Source: Anticarsia gemmatalis
Lineage: Eukaryota > Arthropoda > Insecta > Lepidoptera > Erebidae
Direction of reading: 5' to 3'
Assembly (NCBI RefSeq): GCF_050436995.1
Contig: NC_134764.1
Coordinates: 4,092,001-4,156,000, forward strand
Length of the DNA stretch: 64,000 nt
Both the position numbers and the translations under genes were made by a program. This document shows positions 37,501-49,019 of this stretch, one piece after another. Under the pieces are notes generated by a model. The model made no database searches and was not told the DNA's origin. It saw only the letters and a list, made by a program, of their open reading frames with translations. The stretch's first letter is position 1. Each line of letters begins with the position of its first letter.

Positions 37501-38327
37501 ATCTACTCTGTTATGTTTTAGAGTAGCATTATGGTAACTTTGTAACTACATCTGTAAAAAAAAATAAGTTATCCGTGGCGTAGTGGTTAAGGTCACCACG
37601 CCGCTACCGTCGTGGGTTCGATTCCCCCACAGAACAATTATTTGTGCGATCCACAAATAATTGTTCGAGATCAAAGTCAAGTAGCTTGCATAAAGATGGT
37701 AAGGTACAAACCCCACATATTTTAAGTTCGAGAAGATATTAGTGGTAAATACCTTCAATAAATTATGTGCCTTTAAAAACATAATAGGTGAGATCTTCCG
37801 GCAGTCATAGACAAATAAGCACAGTCTACACCGGTCATTGAAAATTATTAGCAAAACATAATTGGGGAAGGATACCGCAGAACACAAGGATATAAAATAA
37901 AATATTATTCGTTTTCATCGACAGGTGGCCATGGTGTGATGCTGGGCTTCATCAACTCAATAGTTCACGCCGTCATGTACTCCTACTACCTGATCTCCAT
38001 CGTACGACCGCAGTGGGTTCGCCAGTGGTGGAAGAAGTACATCACACAGCTGCAAATTGTAAGACATCAACGGATTCCATTATAAGTTCGTTGCCCTTCA
38101 ATCTCTGCCAGCTTGAACTAACTCGAACAAATTAAATTTTTATTTTACAGTTGCAGTTCCTGCTATTGATCCTACATTTTGGACACGTGCTGTTTGAGCC
38201 CTCCTGCGAATACCCCAAATGGGTCTCCTTCATGTTCCTTCCACACAACATATTTATTTTGTTCTTATTTACTGACTTTTATATCAAGGAATATATTCGA
38301 AAGAAAAATAAAAATAAGACGAACTAG
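31544..38327 (+). CDS. ELOVL-family very long chain fatty acid elongase
   Basis: The CDS is join(31544..31604, 31896..32086, 35108..35248, 35741..35846, 37925..38058, 38151..38327), six coding exons and 269 aa. The start MGTLIGNI is 21 bases after an acceptor, so the 5' UTR is spliced. Family hallmarks are KIIDLMDTVFFVLRKK, the catalytic HVYHH box, HGVMLGFINSIVHAVMYSYY and QFLLLILHFGH, with about seven hydrophobic segments. The C-terminus ends KNKTN, with Lys at -3 and -5 as in ER-retrieval signals. These ER membrane enzymes condense malonyl-CoA with long acyl-CoAs; in moths they supply cuticular lipids, hydrocarbons or pheromone precursors. The exact chain length cannot be read from sequence. 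Introns 2 and 5 carry LINE and SINE copies. An AATAAA lies at 38409-38414. Confidence 0.93.
32417..32540 (+). mobile_element. LINE-type 3' end fragment in elongase intron 2
   Basis: TATTGAAGGCATGCAAAG, CGCACTTGGCCAGCGTGG and CTTGCCCAGCAGTGGGACAG are shared almost base for base with 49275-49398. Its terminal AATGGGTTACATTTATTTATT tail suggests a LINE 3' end or derived SINE. Confidence 0.55.
32541..35107. other. Rest of elongase intron 2
   Basis: About 2.5 kb of AT-rich intron. Apart from a hairpin at 33644-33680 (TTTTCGTAATTATT with AATAATTACGAAAA, nine-base loop) nothing specific is seen. Frames at 33254, 34732 and 34923 lack coding features. Confidence 0.4.
36010..36250 (+). mobile_element. 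5S rRNA-derived SINE, second copy, in elongase intron
   Basis: Same order of blocks as the copy at 18.2 kb: GCGCCCATAG, AAGCAACACTTGGCGCGGTC, ATAGATGGGCTACCGC, CGTGCTTCGGAGGGCAC and GACCACTAACCATTCGATAA. The tail is an AG microsatellite. CATCAAATT occurs at 36001-36009 and 36251-36259 and is a candidate target duplication. Confidence 0.65.
36420..36720. other. GC-richer segment of elongase intron 5, unclassified
   Basis: This segment has repeated GCCGAAGT, GGCCGAGGCGAGG and CTTCGCCAGT-like words and an ACTACAC/GTGTAGT inverted pair near 36500-36540. It differs in composition from the AT-rich intron around it, so it may be a decayed transposon. No family was recognised. Confidence 0.3.
37571..37675 (+). 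mobile_element. tRNA-derived SINE in elongase intron 5
   Basis: ATCCGTGGCGTAGTGGTTAA is an A-box head and GTGGGTTCGATTCCCCCAC a B box, followed by CAATTATTTGTGCGATCC and ACAAATAATTG. It shares the B box and the following hairpin with 26450-26660. No tRNA fold is complete, so this is not a tRNA gene. Confidence 0.65.
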
Positions 38328-38869
38328 TTAGATATGAATGTGTATGCTAAGGAATATTATTAAAATATAATTATTATTTTATGATTATGATTATTTTGTT
38401 ATAATAACAATAAATACGTATTTAGGTTAATTTATAATTTAAAATAACCTTTGTTTTATTTATGTATCCCATGACAAGTTTTTATCAGGCTAACAATTTT
38501 TTAAACAAAAAAAAACATCCATTGCAATCAGGACATAATAAAAAATGGAGTGGACTATATACAACTACTTGAATAAGAGATAGAAAGATAGATGATATCA
38601 AACAATATTGATTATTTCATGGAAACATTCCAAAGATACCTACTGAGCGTGGAATGGGTGTCTAGTAAATTAAATCAAAAAGTTGCAGAATGGAGCCTGA
38701 TGACATTATATCATCTGTCAGAAAGAACACCGGCGACTGACAATTTCAGAAGTTTTGACTTTTGACAGACAAGTCAATATTGGAAATTGATCCGGCTTGG
38801 TGCCGTGGTTTTCTAATAAATCGTATCTGTAATTAATATTAAATCTCGGTATTCTAGACCTACGTCACA

Positions 38870-41800
38870 ATGACTGCTTTCGAGGAGTTCGGTGTCCTCT
38901 CCGAACTGGGAAAGGCTATCGAGGAAATGGATTGGACATTACCAACAGATGTTCAAGCCGAGGCGATTCCACTTATCTTAGGAGGTGGTGACGTGCTTAT
39001 GGCTGCAGAAACCGGTAGTGGAAAGACTGGAGCTTTCTGCTTGCCTATCATACAGATTGTATGGGAAACTTTAAAGGACATACAGGAAGGAAAGGGAAGT
39101 AAGGTTATAGCTCAGGCGTCGTCAGAATGGACGATGTCGTTCTTTGACCGTACAGACGCTCTGGCGGTGACTCCGGACGGGCTTAGGTGTCAGTCTCGTG
39201 ATCAGAAGGGCTGGCACGGGTCTAGAGCCACTAAGGGTGTGCATACAAAGGGTGCTTACTATTATGAAGCCACTGTCACTGATGAAGGGCTGTGTCGAGT
39301 TGGCTGGTCCACTCAGGCTGTGAGTATCAATATTAAATAATATGTCGTAGCTTTTAGTTTCACTTGAAATAAGAAATTTCATTAACTTAGCTATGACAAA
39401 TACCATGTTGTTTATTGCATCATATTGTAAAATGCTACACAAATATGTTTGTAATAAATTACATACATTTAATTTTAGGCTCGTCTAGATCTTGGTACTG
39501 ATAGGTTTGGCTTTGGTTTTGGAGGCACGGGAAAGAAATCAAATTCAAAGAATTTTGATGATTATGGTGGTGCATATGGAATGAATGATGTCATTGGTAA
39601 GTTACCTTCATCTCAGTAGTTCTCAGACAGAGAATAACAAAACAAGGTATAATAGTTTGAAATCAATTGCATGATTATGTAAAGTAAACAATATATCATT
39701 ATAGTAATCTAAATATGTAACAACATGTCTCTAGAGAGACTAGGGATATCTTCAATTGTATATCAATCATATACCAGACTTCATGCAGAGCATTTTTAAT
39801 CTCTTTCAACACAACACTAGGTTGCCAATTAAACTTAAACAATGGAGAGATCCGCTACACAAAGAATGGTGAAGACCTGGGAGTTGCTTTCAAGCTGGAT
39901 CCTCCTCGGAGAGCAGAGTGCTACTTCCCAGCAGTTGTACTCAAGAATGCTGAAATGAGCTTCAACTTTGGAGCAACACCTTTTAAAGTATGTACATAAT
40001 TTTTTTAATTAAATAAATTATGAGGGTGAAGCATTTTGGTACATTTTAGATTGATTAATGCAATTTTAAGATGACTAAACACTAGTAACTATTATAATTC
40101 TTACATTTAATGATTGTTCTCAAATTTCTATATATGAGTGTATCTATATAATATATAGTTGTTTTGAAGCTAGGCTACAGTTTTTTAAATAGATAATATA
40201 AAAAGCCTTTTATCTAATTTTTGTTTTTGTTTCATTTCAGTACCCACCATCAGGTGAATACATAGCATTAAACCAAGCACCCAAGGAGTGTGTGAAATTA
40301 AACATGGTGTCAGCTGTGGCAGCTTCTGAAGCCAAACCTGTCAACAATGCACCACAAGCCATTATTATTGAGGTAAATATAATAATCTTTATGCTTATTG
40401 TTGTCAATAGCTTTACTGTTAGTTCTTATTATGAGCTGGTGCTGCTAAACTACATATTCTATTGGGCAATAGACAGTTTTACTCTGACTGATACTTAGTT
40501 AGACTATCTCAGTACCATCAGACACTAAAAAAAAAGAAAAAATATGGTTTAGTTACGTACTAGTCACAAAAGTGTTGCAATATCTATACCAATATTATAA
40601 AGCTGAAGAGTTTGTTTGTTTGATTGTTTGTTTGTTTGAACGCGCTAATCTCAGGAACTACTGATCCGATTTGGAAAATTCTTTCAGAGTTAGATAGCTA
40701 CTTTATCGAGGAAGGTTATAGGCTATATATCATCACGCTACGACTAATAGGAGCAGAGCAGCAGTCAAAAATGTTACAAAAACGGGAAAAAAATTGATTT
40801 ATTTTTTCTTATGTGACGCAAGCGAAGTTGCGCGGGTCAGCTAGTTTATTATAGTTTGGTAATAGATTTTTCTTAGCATTATAAGCAATACCAAATCTAG
40901 TTTTAATTTTGAGTTCTAATGCACTAAAAAAGTTCAAGTAATATAAAGTGCCCTACATTGTTGTTCTCTTGCAGCCTTCAAGAGAGTTAGCAGAACAGAC
41001 TTGTAATCAGATCACCAAGTTTAAGAAGCACTTGGACAACCCTCAAGTTCGAGAGCTGCTTGTTGTCGGCGGTGTTAATGTTAAAGATCAAATCAATCAG
41101 CTTAACTCTGGTGTGGATATTGTAGTCGGCACGCCTGGAAGACTTGAGGATCTCATTCAAGGAGGTAACACCTACATATTTTATTGATTCAATAAAATTT
41201 AGTAATGTATTTTAAGTAAAATGAGCCTGCTCAGCATGAAGCATTCTGATTTTCGGTCCATCAAACATATTTTACACATGGACAAGGATGTGTAAAATTT
41301 TTTTGAAGTTGCGATTCTGAAAAGTACTTAATATCCTCGTATCATGAAATGAGAAAATCAACAAACAAATGAGTTCTAAGTCAAAAAGGTAATATTTATT
41401 ATTTATTCTACTAAATATCATTTCTTGTTCGTGTCCCCAGGTTATTTAGCTTTAACTCACTGTCGTTTCTTCGTGCTCGACGAAGCGGACGGTCTGCTAA
41501 AGGCCGGGTATGGTGAGCTCATTGATCGCCTGCACCGACAGATACCCAAGATCACATCAGATGGACGACGATTACAAATGGTGGTCTGTTCTGCCACGCT
41601 GCACGCTTTTGAAGTTAAGAAAATGGCGGTATGTTGAAAATATTGATTATACAAATAAGATTTGGTACCAACGTAATATTTCTTTAATTGAGCTTTCAAT
41701 TAAGTCATGTTCTAAAGTTATTTATTCTTTATCCCTTTATAAAATCTTTTTCTTATGCATCTCAAAAATAAATAATATAGTCCCTTTTATTATAACAGGA

Positions 41801-44287
41801 GAAGTTGATGCACTTCCCGACGTGGGTGGACCTGAAGGGCGAGGACGCGGTGCCGGAGACGGTGCACCATGTCGTCGTTAACGTGGACCCTCAGAGAGAT
41901 CGTACTTGGGAAACATTGCGCAAGTACGTTATTATTAAGCAACTACAAGTTATATTTCAGCTATTGCGTAGTAAAAAGCAGAATTTAAGAGCAGTTTTAG
42001 GCTCCTTTTTCTTGCACGCAGTCCATTGAATAGAACCAAATAATAAATCCTGGCGAAAAATTAGATAAGATAAATGTTACCAATAGTTATTAAACACGTT
42101 TTAATTAATCGAAGAATTGTTTTGATTTGATTGGCAGGCACGTGCAGACAGACGCGGTGCACTCCAAGGACAATATTCGCAGCGGTAACACCACACCGGA
42201 GACTCTATCTGAGGCTGTTAAGATACTGAAGGGCGAGTATTGCGTACGCGCCATCAAGGAACACAAGATGGACCGGTAATTGAATACAAAAACGTTTAAG
42301 CTACCTATTTTCCTACGCTGAGTCTGTTGCAAACATTGGTCGGGCACACCGTCGGCTACGTGCTACGTAGGAAAAGTGCCGCGCAATATCATGTGTTCGG
42401 TTGTGTTGTCGAGCGTACACCACCGAAGTTAGCGTAAGAGGAAAGTAAGCCTTATTAATCTACGGCATTTTTATTACATATCTTACTACATAAGTGCAAA
42501 CTTTTGTGCCGAACAAAATCATTAAACAACTTCTCTCTTCGCAGGGCTATAATCTTCTGCCGTACGAAGTTAGACTGTGACAACTTGGAGCGGTACTTGA
42601 AGTCATACGGCAACGAGTTCTCGTGCGTGTGCCTGCACGGTGACCGCAAGCCGCCCGAGCGCAAGGCTAACCTCGAGAAGTTCAAGCAGAGCCAGGTCAA
42701 GTTTCTTATCTGTACTGACGTCGCCGCTAGAGGATTGGATATCTCTGGCTTACCATTTAGTAAGTATCTAATCATGTTTCATTATACATCTATACTAATG
42801 TTATAAAGATGAAGAGTTTGTTTGTTTGAACGCGCTAATATCAGGAACTACTGATTCGAATTGAAAAATTATTTTTGTGTTGAATAGACCATTTATCGAG
42901 GAACGCTTTAGGCTTCATAGAACATCACGCTGCAACTATTAGAAGCGGAGTAGCAACGAAAAATGTTACAAAAACGGGGAAAATTATGACTCTTATGTGA
43001 CGCAAGTGAAGTTGCGCGGGTCAGCTAGTGTTTTATATGTTTCATGTATGAAATCCGATGTTAATTTAATGTTCAATTAAAAATACCTAATAAGTATCAC
43101 TGTTAACTTCTTTACGTTTTAGTTTTAGAAATGAACATGAGGATAAAGACATCTTGACCTATGTAAAACTAGCTCTCAAACATCAATTTATATTTACTTT
43201 TTCTTTTCCAGTGATCAACGTAACGCTGCCAGATGAGAAGTCAAACTACGTGCATCGTATTGGTCGTGTCGGTCGCGCTGAGCGTATGGGTCTTGCCATT
43301 AGTCTCGTCTCTAAAGTGCCTGAAAAGGTAACTTACCAAAAATTAAACATACTACATTTTAGTCTAGCGTACACGTATACGTATACGTGCACCTTCGCGT
43401 ACTTAATACTAAATGAAATATACTAATGGTGGTTATTTGTACAGGTGTGGTACCACGGTGAGTGGTGTTCCTCTCGCGGACGTAACTGCTGGAACACGAA
43501 CTTGATCGACGACAGACCTAAAGGATGCTGCATGTGGTACAATGAGCCACAGGTATGATACGTATACAGCATTATTTTTAACTGATACTTTTACTATGTA
43601 ATAGATTTTTCACAAGATTAAAAAAGAAAGAACTCCTTTTATAAAATTTATGAATAATTAATGACATCAAATTACGATGTATTAAGGCTTACCTTTCATT
43701 GAAAGTATTTTTATACCTGTTTGGATTATTTAATGTTTTTATTGATGTTTGCAGTATTTAGCTGAAATCGAGGACCACCTGAACATCACGATTCAACAGA
43801 TCGAGCCTGACATGAAGGTGCCGTGCAACGAGTTTGATGGCAAAGTTGTGTACGGTGAGAAGAGGAAGCAAGCTGGCACTGGCTACCAGGTAAGAAATTG
43901 TCTCTCTTATGCCTATGTGGCGCGGTCGGTAGTGTATGCGACTGCCGCTCAAGAGGTCTCAGGTTCCAATCTTGGGTCGGGCCAAAGTCTTATTTCTAAG
44001 TTTTCTGTTAAAAATTCTCGGAGATTGCTAGGAGTTAGGAAGTTGAGACCCGTAGACCTCCGTGCCTCGGAGGGGACGTAAAAGCCGTCGGTCCTGCACC
44101 TGACCTCTCTCAGTCGGTTAAGCTTACAGATTGCTGGCAGATAATAAACATTAGATTCAACTATTTAAACTCTTGTTCACAGGATCATGTGAGTCAGATG
44201 GCGCCAGTGGTTAAGTCGTTACAGGAGCTCGAGTCTCAAGCGCAACTCTACTACCTCAAGATGCATCATAATGTGACAGTCGCTTAA
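38870..44287 (+). CDS. DDX1: ATP-dependent RNA helicase DDX1
   Basis: The CDS is join(38870..39319, 39479..39596, 39821..39987, 40241..40372, 40975..41164, 41441..41628, 41799..41923, 42138..42275, 42545..42759, 43212..43327, 43445..43552, 43755..43889, 44183..44287), 13 exons and 728 aa (human 740). The DEAD-box motifs are Q-motif TLPTDVQ, motif I AETGSGKT, Ia PSRELAEQT, Ib TPGRL, II DEAD, III SAT, V ARGLD and VI HRIGRVGR. As is peculiar to DDX1, a SPRY domain (about residues 85-265) sits between motifs I and Ia. DDX1 acts in RNA clearance at breaks, tRNA ligase complex function and mRNA transport. Introns 4 and 9 carry Helitrons, and intron 12 a SINE just after the donor. Poly(A) signals lie at 44459-44470. 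Confidence 0.96.
40583..40844 (+). mobile_element. Non-autonomous Helitron, copy 3, in DDX1 intron 4
   Basis: It starts TCTATACCAATATTATAAAG and ends GCGCGGGTCAGCTAG at 40844 between A and T. The CGCAAGCGAAGTTGCG hairpin precedes the end. The internal GTTTGTTT tract is expanded compared with other copies. Confidence 0.75.
42789..43028 (+). mobile_element. Non-autonomous Helitron, copy 4, in DDX1 intron 9
   Basis: It starts TCTATACTAATGTTATAAAG and ends GCGCGGGTCAGCTAG at 43028. The body matches the other copies with more substitutions. Confidence 0.72.
43913..44145 (+). mobile_element. tRNA-derived SINE in DDX1 intron 12
   Basis: GTGGCGCGGTCGGTAGTGTA (A-box head) and CTCAGGTTCCAATCTTGGG (B box) are followed by CCGTAGACCTCCGTGCCTCG and GAGGGGACGTAAAAGCC, the same body block as in the 5S-headed SINEs. 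It begins only about 25 bases after the exon-12 splice donor. Confidence 0.68.
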
Positions 44288-44470
44288 AAATATGTACATC
44301 ATATATGATTATTATTTATTAAAGTGAATTTATCATAAGTTAATAGACTGATGCTTGTCGACTTACTTAATTGGAATACGCCAATTTTATAACTGATAAC
44401 ATTGTGATTAAACAAATAATAAGCTTGTCGAGTAACAAGTTGCGTTTTTTATCAATATAATAAAAATAAA

Positions 44471-47400
44471 TGAAACACAATGTCAAAGTTCATTTTTTAT
44501 ATTTCACCCAATTCTCAATCGCTACTGATTATTATTAGGGCAGTGTGTGGCGGCCCGCATTTTAAAATAAATTATTAAGTCTCATAACACCGCTACTTAG
44601 GAAAATAGCCGTTAACAATACTGTTATAATAATCATAGTTCCAATCTTTTGCAATTCCCATCGCTTCATATTTCACAAGGAATATAAAAATGTGTTCGTC
44701 TATAAAAACTTCGCATCGGAAAAGTAACGTTGGATTTATAAAAATATATTATTTGTATTCAAAAACTTTATTCGGGCACTATCAGCGTATAATTATAATC
44801 TTCATTGTGTAATATGAAGAGACAATAATATAACGTGAAATTTAAAGTGACGCTCCACTGCACAACTGCCAATATTATTACAGGCTATAGAATAACATTA
44901 CTTGTCAAGAATGTACTTTACAAGTAAGGCACCGGAGATCGCTACGAACCTCGTATTGTACAAAACATTCTCGTAAGCAACAATTATAATAATGATAACA
45001 TCTATGCTCAACTAGTCAGCAGTACACAAGCAGTGGAGAAACTGTCTAACAATAACTTTCAATGATTTACATTTATTTCAATTATAAATAATGTCTTATC
45101 AACCTAGAAATAATATTAAGTTATCGTCAACAATATAAGCGCTAAACAAATGAGCAGTCGACTCATTTGTAGCTAGTGCATTAGTACATTGTAATTGTGG
45201 TAGTTGATTTGGTTTACATAAAATTAGGGATAAAATGATCTACTAGCGGCCTGAATGGAACTATAATCGTTGATACAACAATCAATCAAACACTTAAAAG
45301 GATCTAATTAAAATAATAATATCATTACAAAATTCCGCTGTAATCTAATTCAGTCGACAGATTTTTTTAACAATTTCATTTCATATTGTAGGTATCTTTT
45401 ACTGTTCGTGTAACCAATTTACAAGCTAAAACACTGTAGAATCATACAAAATTGATCATTTAAAAATCTGTAGAGTAAACTGATTGACATTGCGGCGCAA
45501 ATCATCATTTGAAGTAACAAAATGCATTCAAATACAAAATATATTAATCTATTATTGAATTAGTTTAACTAGTACTTGGAGAGAAGTTGGATAGAGTAAC
45601 TAACAACGTTTACATTGGAGGATATCACTAATTTGAACCATAGATTAGGTAGTAATAAAATATAAGCCTTCTCAGTAACGCCGTATATTATTACAGAAGT
45701 AGTTAAGTTAGAAATCACACGAGTTAGTTCAGTTACATGATACAAAGGGAGTAGGAACTACAAAAAGCAATACTAATGTTATAGAGAAGTGATTCCGCTG
45801 GATCGTTTGTGTAAGAGTTTATATATCACTGCAGTACTCAGTGCGACACTATCATAATTTTGTATAGAATAATTTGGCATCGTAATATTTGAAGCTTTTA
45901 CATTAATTTTGTGATTATAAGAAGTATTAAGATGACCCGAGTGGGTATCGTTAGTCATGAGATCCAGCTACATTAGCTAATGATAAGTAGAAAAAATGAA
46001 GTGCACGATTGGTTCAGTAACATTACTCTTATCAGGTTCACCAGTCACTTATTTTAGTTCGCTACGTCTTAACCTTGATAATTTTGAAATATAAGTCACA
46101 AACAAAGCATAATTTACATTTGTAGACTGGCTACCCACATATCTATATTATCATTAACATTTATAATTTAATAATTACTCTTTTGGTGACCACGGCTATC
46201 CCACCAGCTGTATATCTTATGTTAATTTATACTAAGATACATATAAAAAATTTCTTAGCATTACAAAATTTCCACCTACTTTGACATGTATCAAAAATGC
46301 TTTCTCGGTGTCGAATGAGGCAGTAAGGCTCCGGCGGGCGGGCGCGGGCACACTCCTCGACACGAGAATATAATCTTCATGTCTCTCATATTTACTTACT
46401 ATCGAGGATACAGTCTCTATCACACATACGCTTTATAATCACTAATACGAGTCTCGCGAGTGGACATACACAGGACTACGTAAACAAAACTACTAGGAAT
46501 TTTATATTTAGTGCTCAAATTGTTTATTATATTTTTAATCTAGAACCGATTTAAAAATTAATTAGTATGCCCACCATAATCGTTTTAGAAATTATACTTC
46601 GCCAATAATGATTTGGGCTAGTTGCGTGAAGCGTATTATTTGATTTAACTTAATACGCAACTTATACTTCGATTTTATTCTTGTAAAGAGACCAAATAAA
46701 TATAATATTATTATACTACACAGAATTTAAATTCTTCTAAACTTGTTTGTTTAAAAGATGGTTGTCATTTGTTCACCCATTTTCAAAACCGATTAAGTTT
46801 GCCTCAAAATCTATCTTTATAAAATAATTGTTCTCTATTGGTTTGACATGTTCGTTTTAATTATACAGATATAGGTATAAGTCGTCGGCGCCTAATATTA
46901 TACATTTAATTACAGTAGTTATTGCTATAATAATGTTCTGTGATGCAACAATGGATGGATAAGTCTAATTTTCATCTCACTTCGGTGGGCAGTCGTAGTA
47001 TCGTTATACGAATGAATACGGCACGAATTTCAAATGATATTCTAATTAAAATGAAATGAACGAGTCATGATTTAAATGAAAGAAATATATTTGGACTTTG
47101 GGCAAATTTAGGACTCAAAATATAAAAATTATAATTAACACACAATGAGCAACTCTTACAACCTCACGTCTTTCAGAAAATAATTACTTAACATTAAAAA
47201 AACCTAATCCTAATTTATTATAAATACGAAAACTATTCGAGTTTGTGTCGTGACCGAGTTTGTATCGTGTCCGGTGGCGAGTGTTTGTTACGTGAACAGT
47301 CTGTACAACCATCGTCATGTCTTGGTCATATTTTGTACCTCATAGGCATCATACATAAAGTATATGTTTAATATTCTCAGACGTGGCTTGGCGGTGAACG

Positions 47401-49019
47401 ATCTCATCATCCTTACGGAATTTTAACTCTTTTTAATCTTCTACCGATACTTTTACAGTTACAATATCTGTAGCACACTGGTAGTGAGACTGAATCGTTC
47501 CCGCACTAGCCCCTCTCGATTAATATAATCGTAATATACGCAGCCGTGTCGTTTATTCATTGGTATTAACAAGTACACTTAACAAGTACTTGAGGCACAC
47601 GGCGATATTCACCTATAATTGAAACTATCTACTTGATATCTTTAACATTGGACTTAGACTATCATCAAAATAGTTCTTTGAACATTTCGGCTTAACATTA
47701 CATCCCTGTTTGAAGATATCTAGTTGAAAGTACCAACAGTAATGTCCAGTGAAAGAGGATAGTACCTTCATCTCACATGAATACATACAGTTACTTGTAC
47801 ATTATTCTGGCCTCTTTATTCAGCCCCAACACCTTGTCATCAATTCACTGGACATCATACTTCACTTTTTGGTATAAACATCAAAATCTTGATATCATAA
47901 CTTTCACTTAGGAAAACCAAAATCTAAAAGTACATACTACTAATAGTCTAAACAGGTTTAACCCAAAGAAATTAAGCAGTTGGCATTTATTATGAACTTG
48001 AGATATCTCTCATCACAAAACAAACTTGAAATACTGATACACGCTTTAATAATATTATTACAACATATTACATGAAGTTCATATTACAAATTGTCGAACA
48101 TCTTTTGGGTTAGCGTAGAGGTGCCAAAACAGTCGGTCACATTCACCAAGAGTTTCAGATAATCATGTAAAACACTGCATTTTGCAAGCTTAGACCTTAG
48201 ATTAACTCTTGCCACAACAGCGACATACAACCTTACGTATACATTATATTTTTCTCGTCACAGGTCTCTGCAACAATCTACTATTAGATGACACAATCAC
48301 GTCTAATCGTACAAGATGTAGTTGGTACACAGAGACTTTAAGACCAGACTGTGGCAGTAGCAACTGTTTTGGTAGACCTCTCGCATGTCTTTATTCTCAT
48401 ATCGTAGTCATTCATCGCGGGTTGCGTAAGGCAGTTTATTCATGAGCCAAGCACTCCGTCCGTGTATCCAGAATGTTAGGCCACTTGTCTCACTACTTAA
48501 CACATCAATGTCCAATCTCAAACATAAAAATGTATAACAAACAAACTTCATAGTAACTAAGACTAAATTAATAAATAATTCTTAGTAGTCCAATGAGATT
48601 TCTGGAGACCGTACCTGGAAAAACATAGAGGGTTATTTTCACTGCATACCTTCTAAAAACGAAAATATACTCATCGAAAATAGCGATTAAGTTAAAACTA
48701 GTATTCTGAAAGCCCTGGCCACTATTCAGCCTCTATCGCTTGTGGCAGCAAAAGCCGCATGGTTACACGGTATACCTACCATTACACTAAAGCGATACCG
48801 TTAACCAATACCGGCTGTTTCACTCTCGTCAAGAAACTGTCTACCTGTCGCTATACCCTGTTTGAATCGTCCCGGAGTTAGCGGATAGTGCTCAGGTTCT
48901 AGGGTTTTAATTTCTATTAGAACAGTGGCTCCCACGACAAAGATAGTGATCAAAAATAAATCATTGTTGCCTAGTCATGTATTTTAAATGAGGTTTGCTG
49001 TAGTGCGTACTCACCCAGG
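44471..49019. other. Gene-free 4.5-kb region, possible long 3' UTR of KMT5A
   Basis: No frame with coding character and no recognised repeat. The minus strand carries AATAAA (plus TTTATT) at about 44769-44774, close to the end of DDX1. A transcript from KMT5A ending there would have a 3' UTR of about 4.2 kb. Alternatively the region holds a separate non-coding RNA. The lack of transposon fragments over 4.5 kb contrasts with the rest of the window. Confidence 0.35.

Noticed and set aside
43365..43392. CACGTATACGTATACGTG palindrome in DDX1 intron 10
   Set aside because: Only 18 bp in a simple alternating sequence; likely microsatellite-like.
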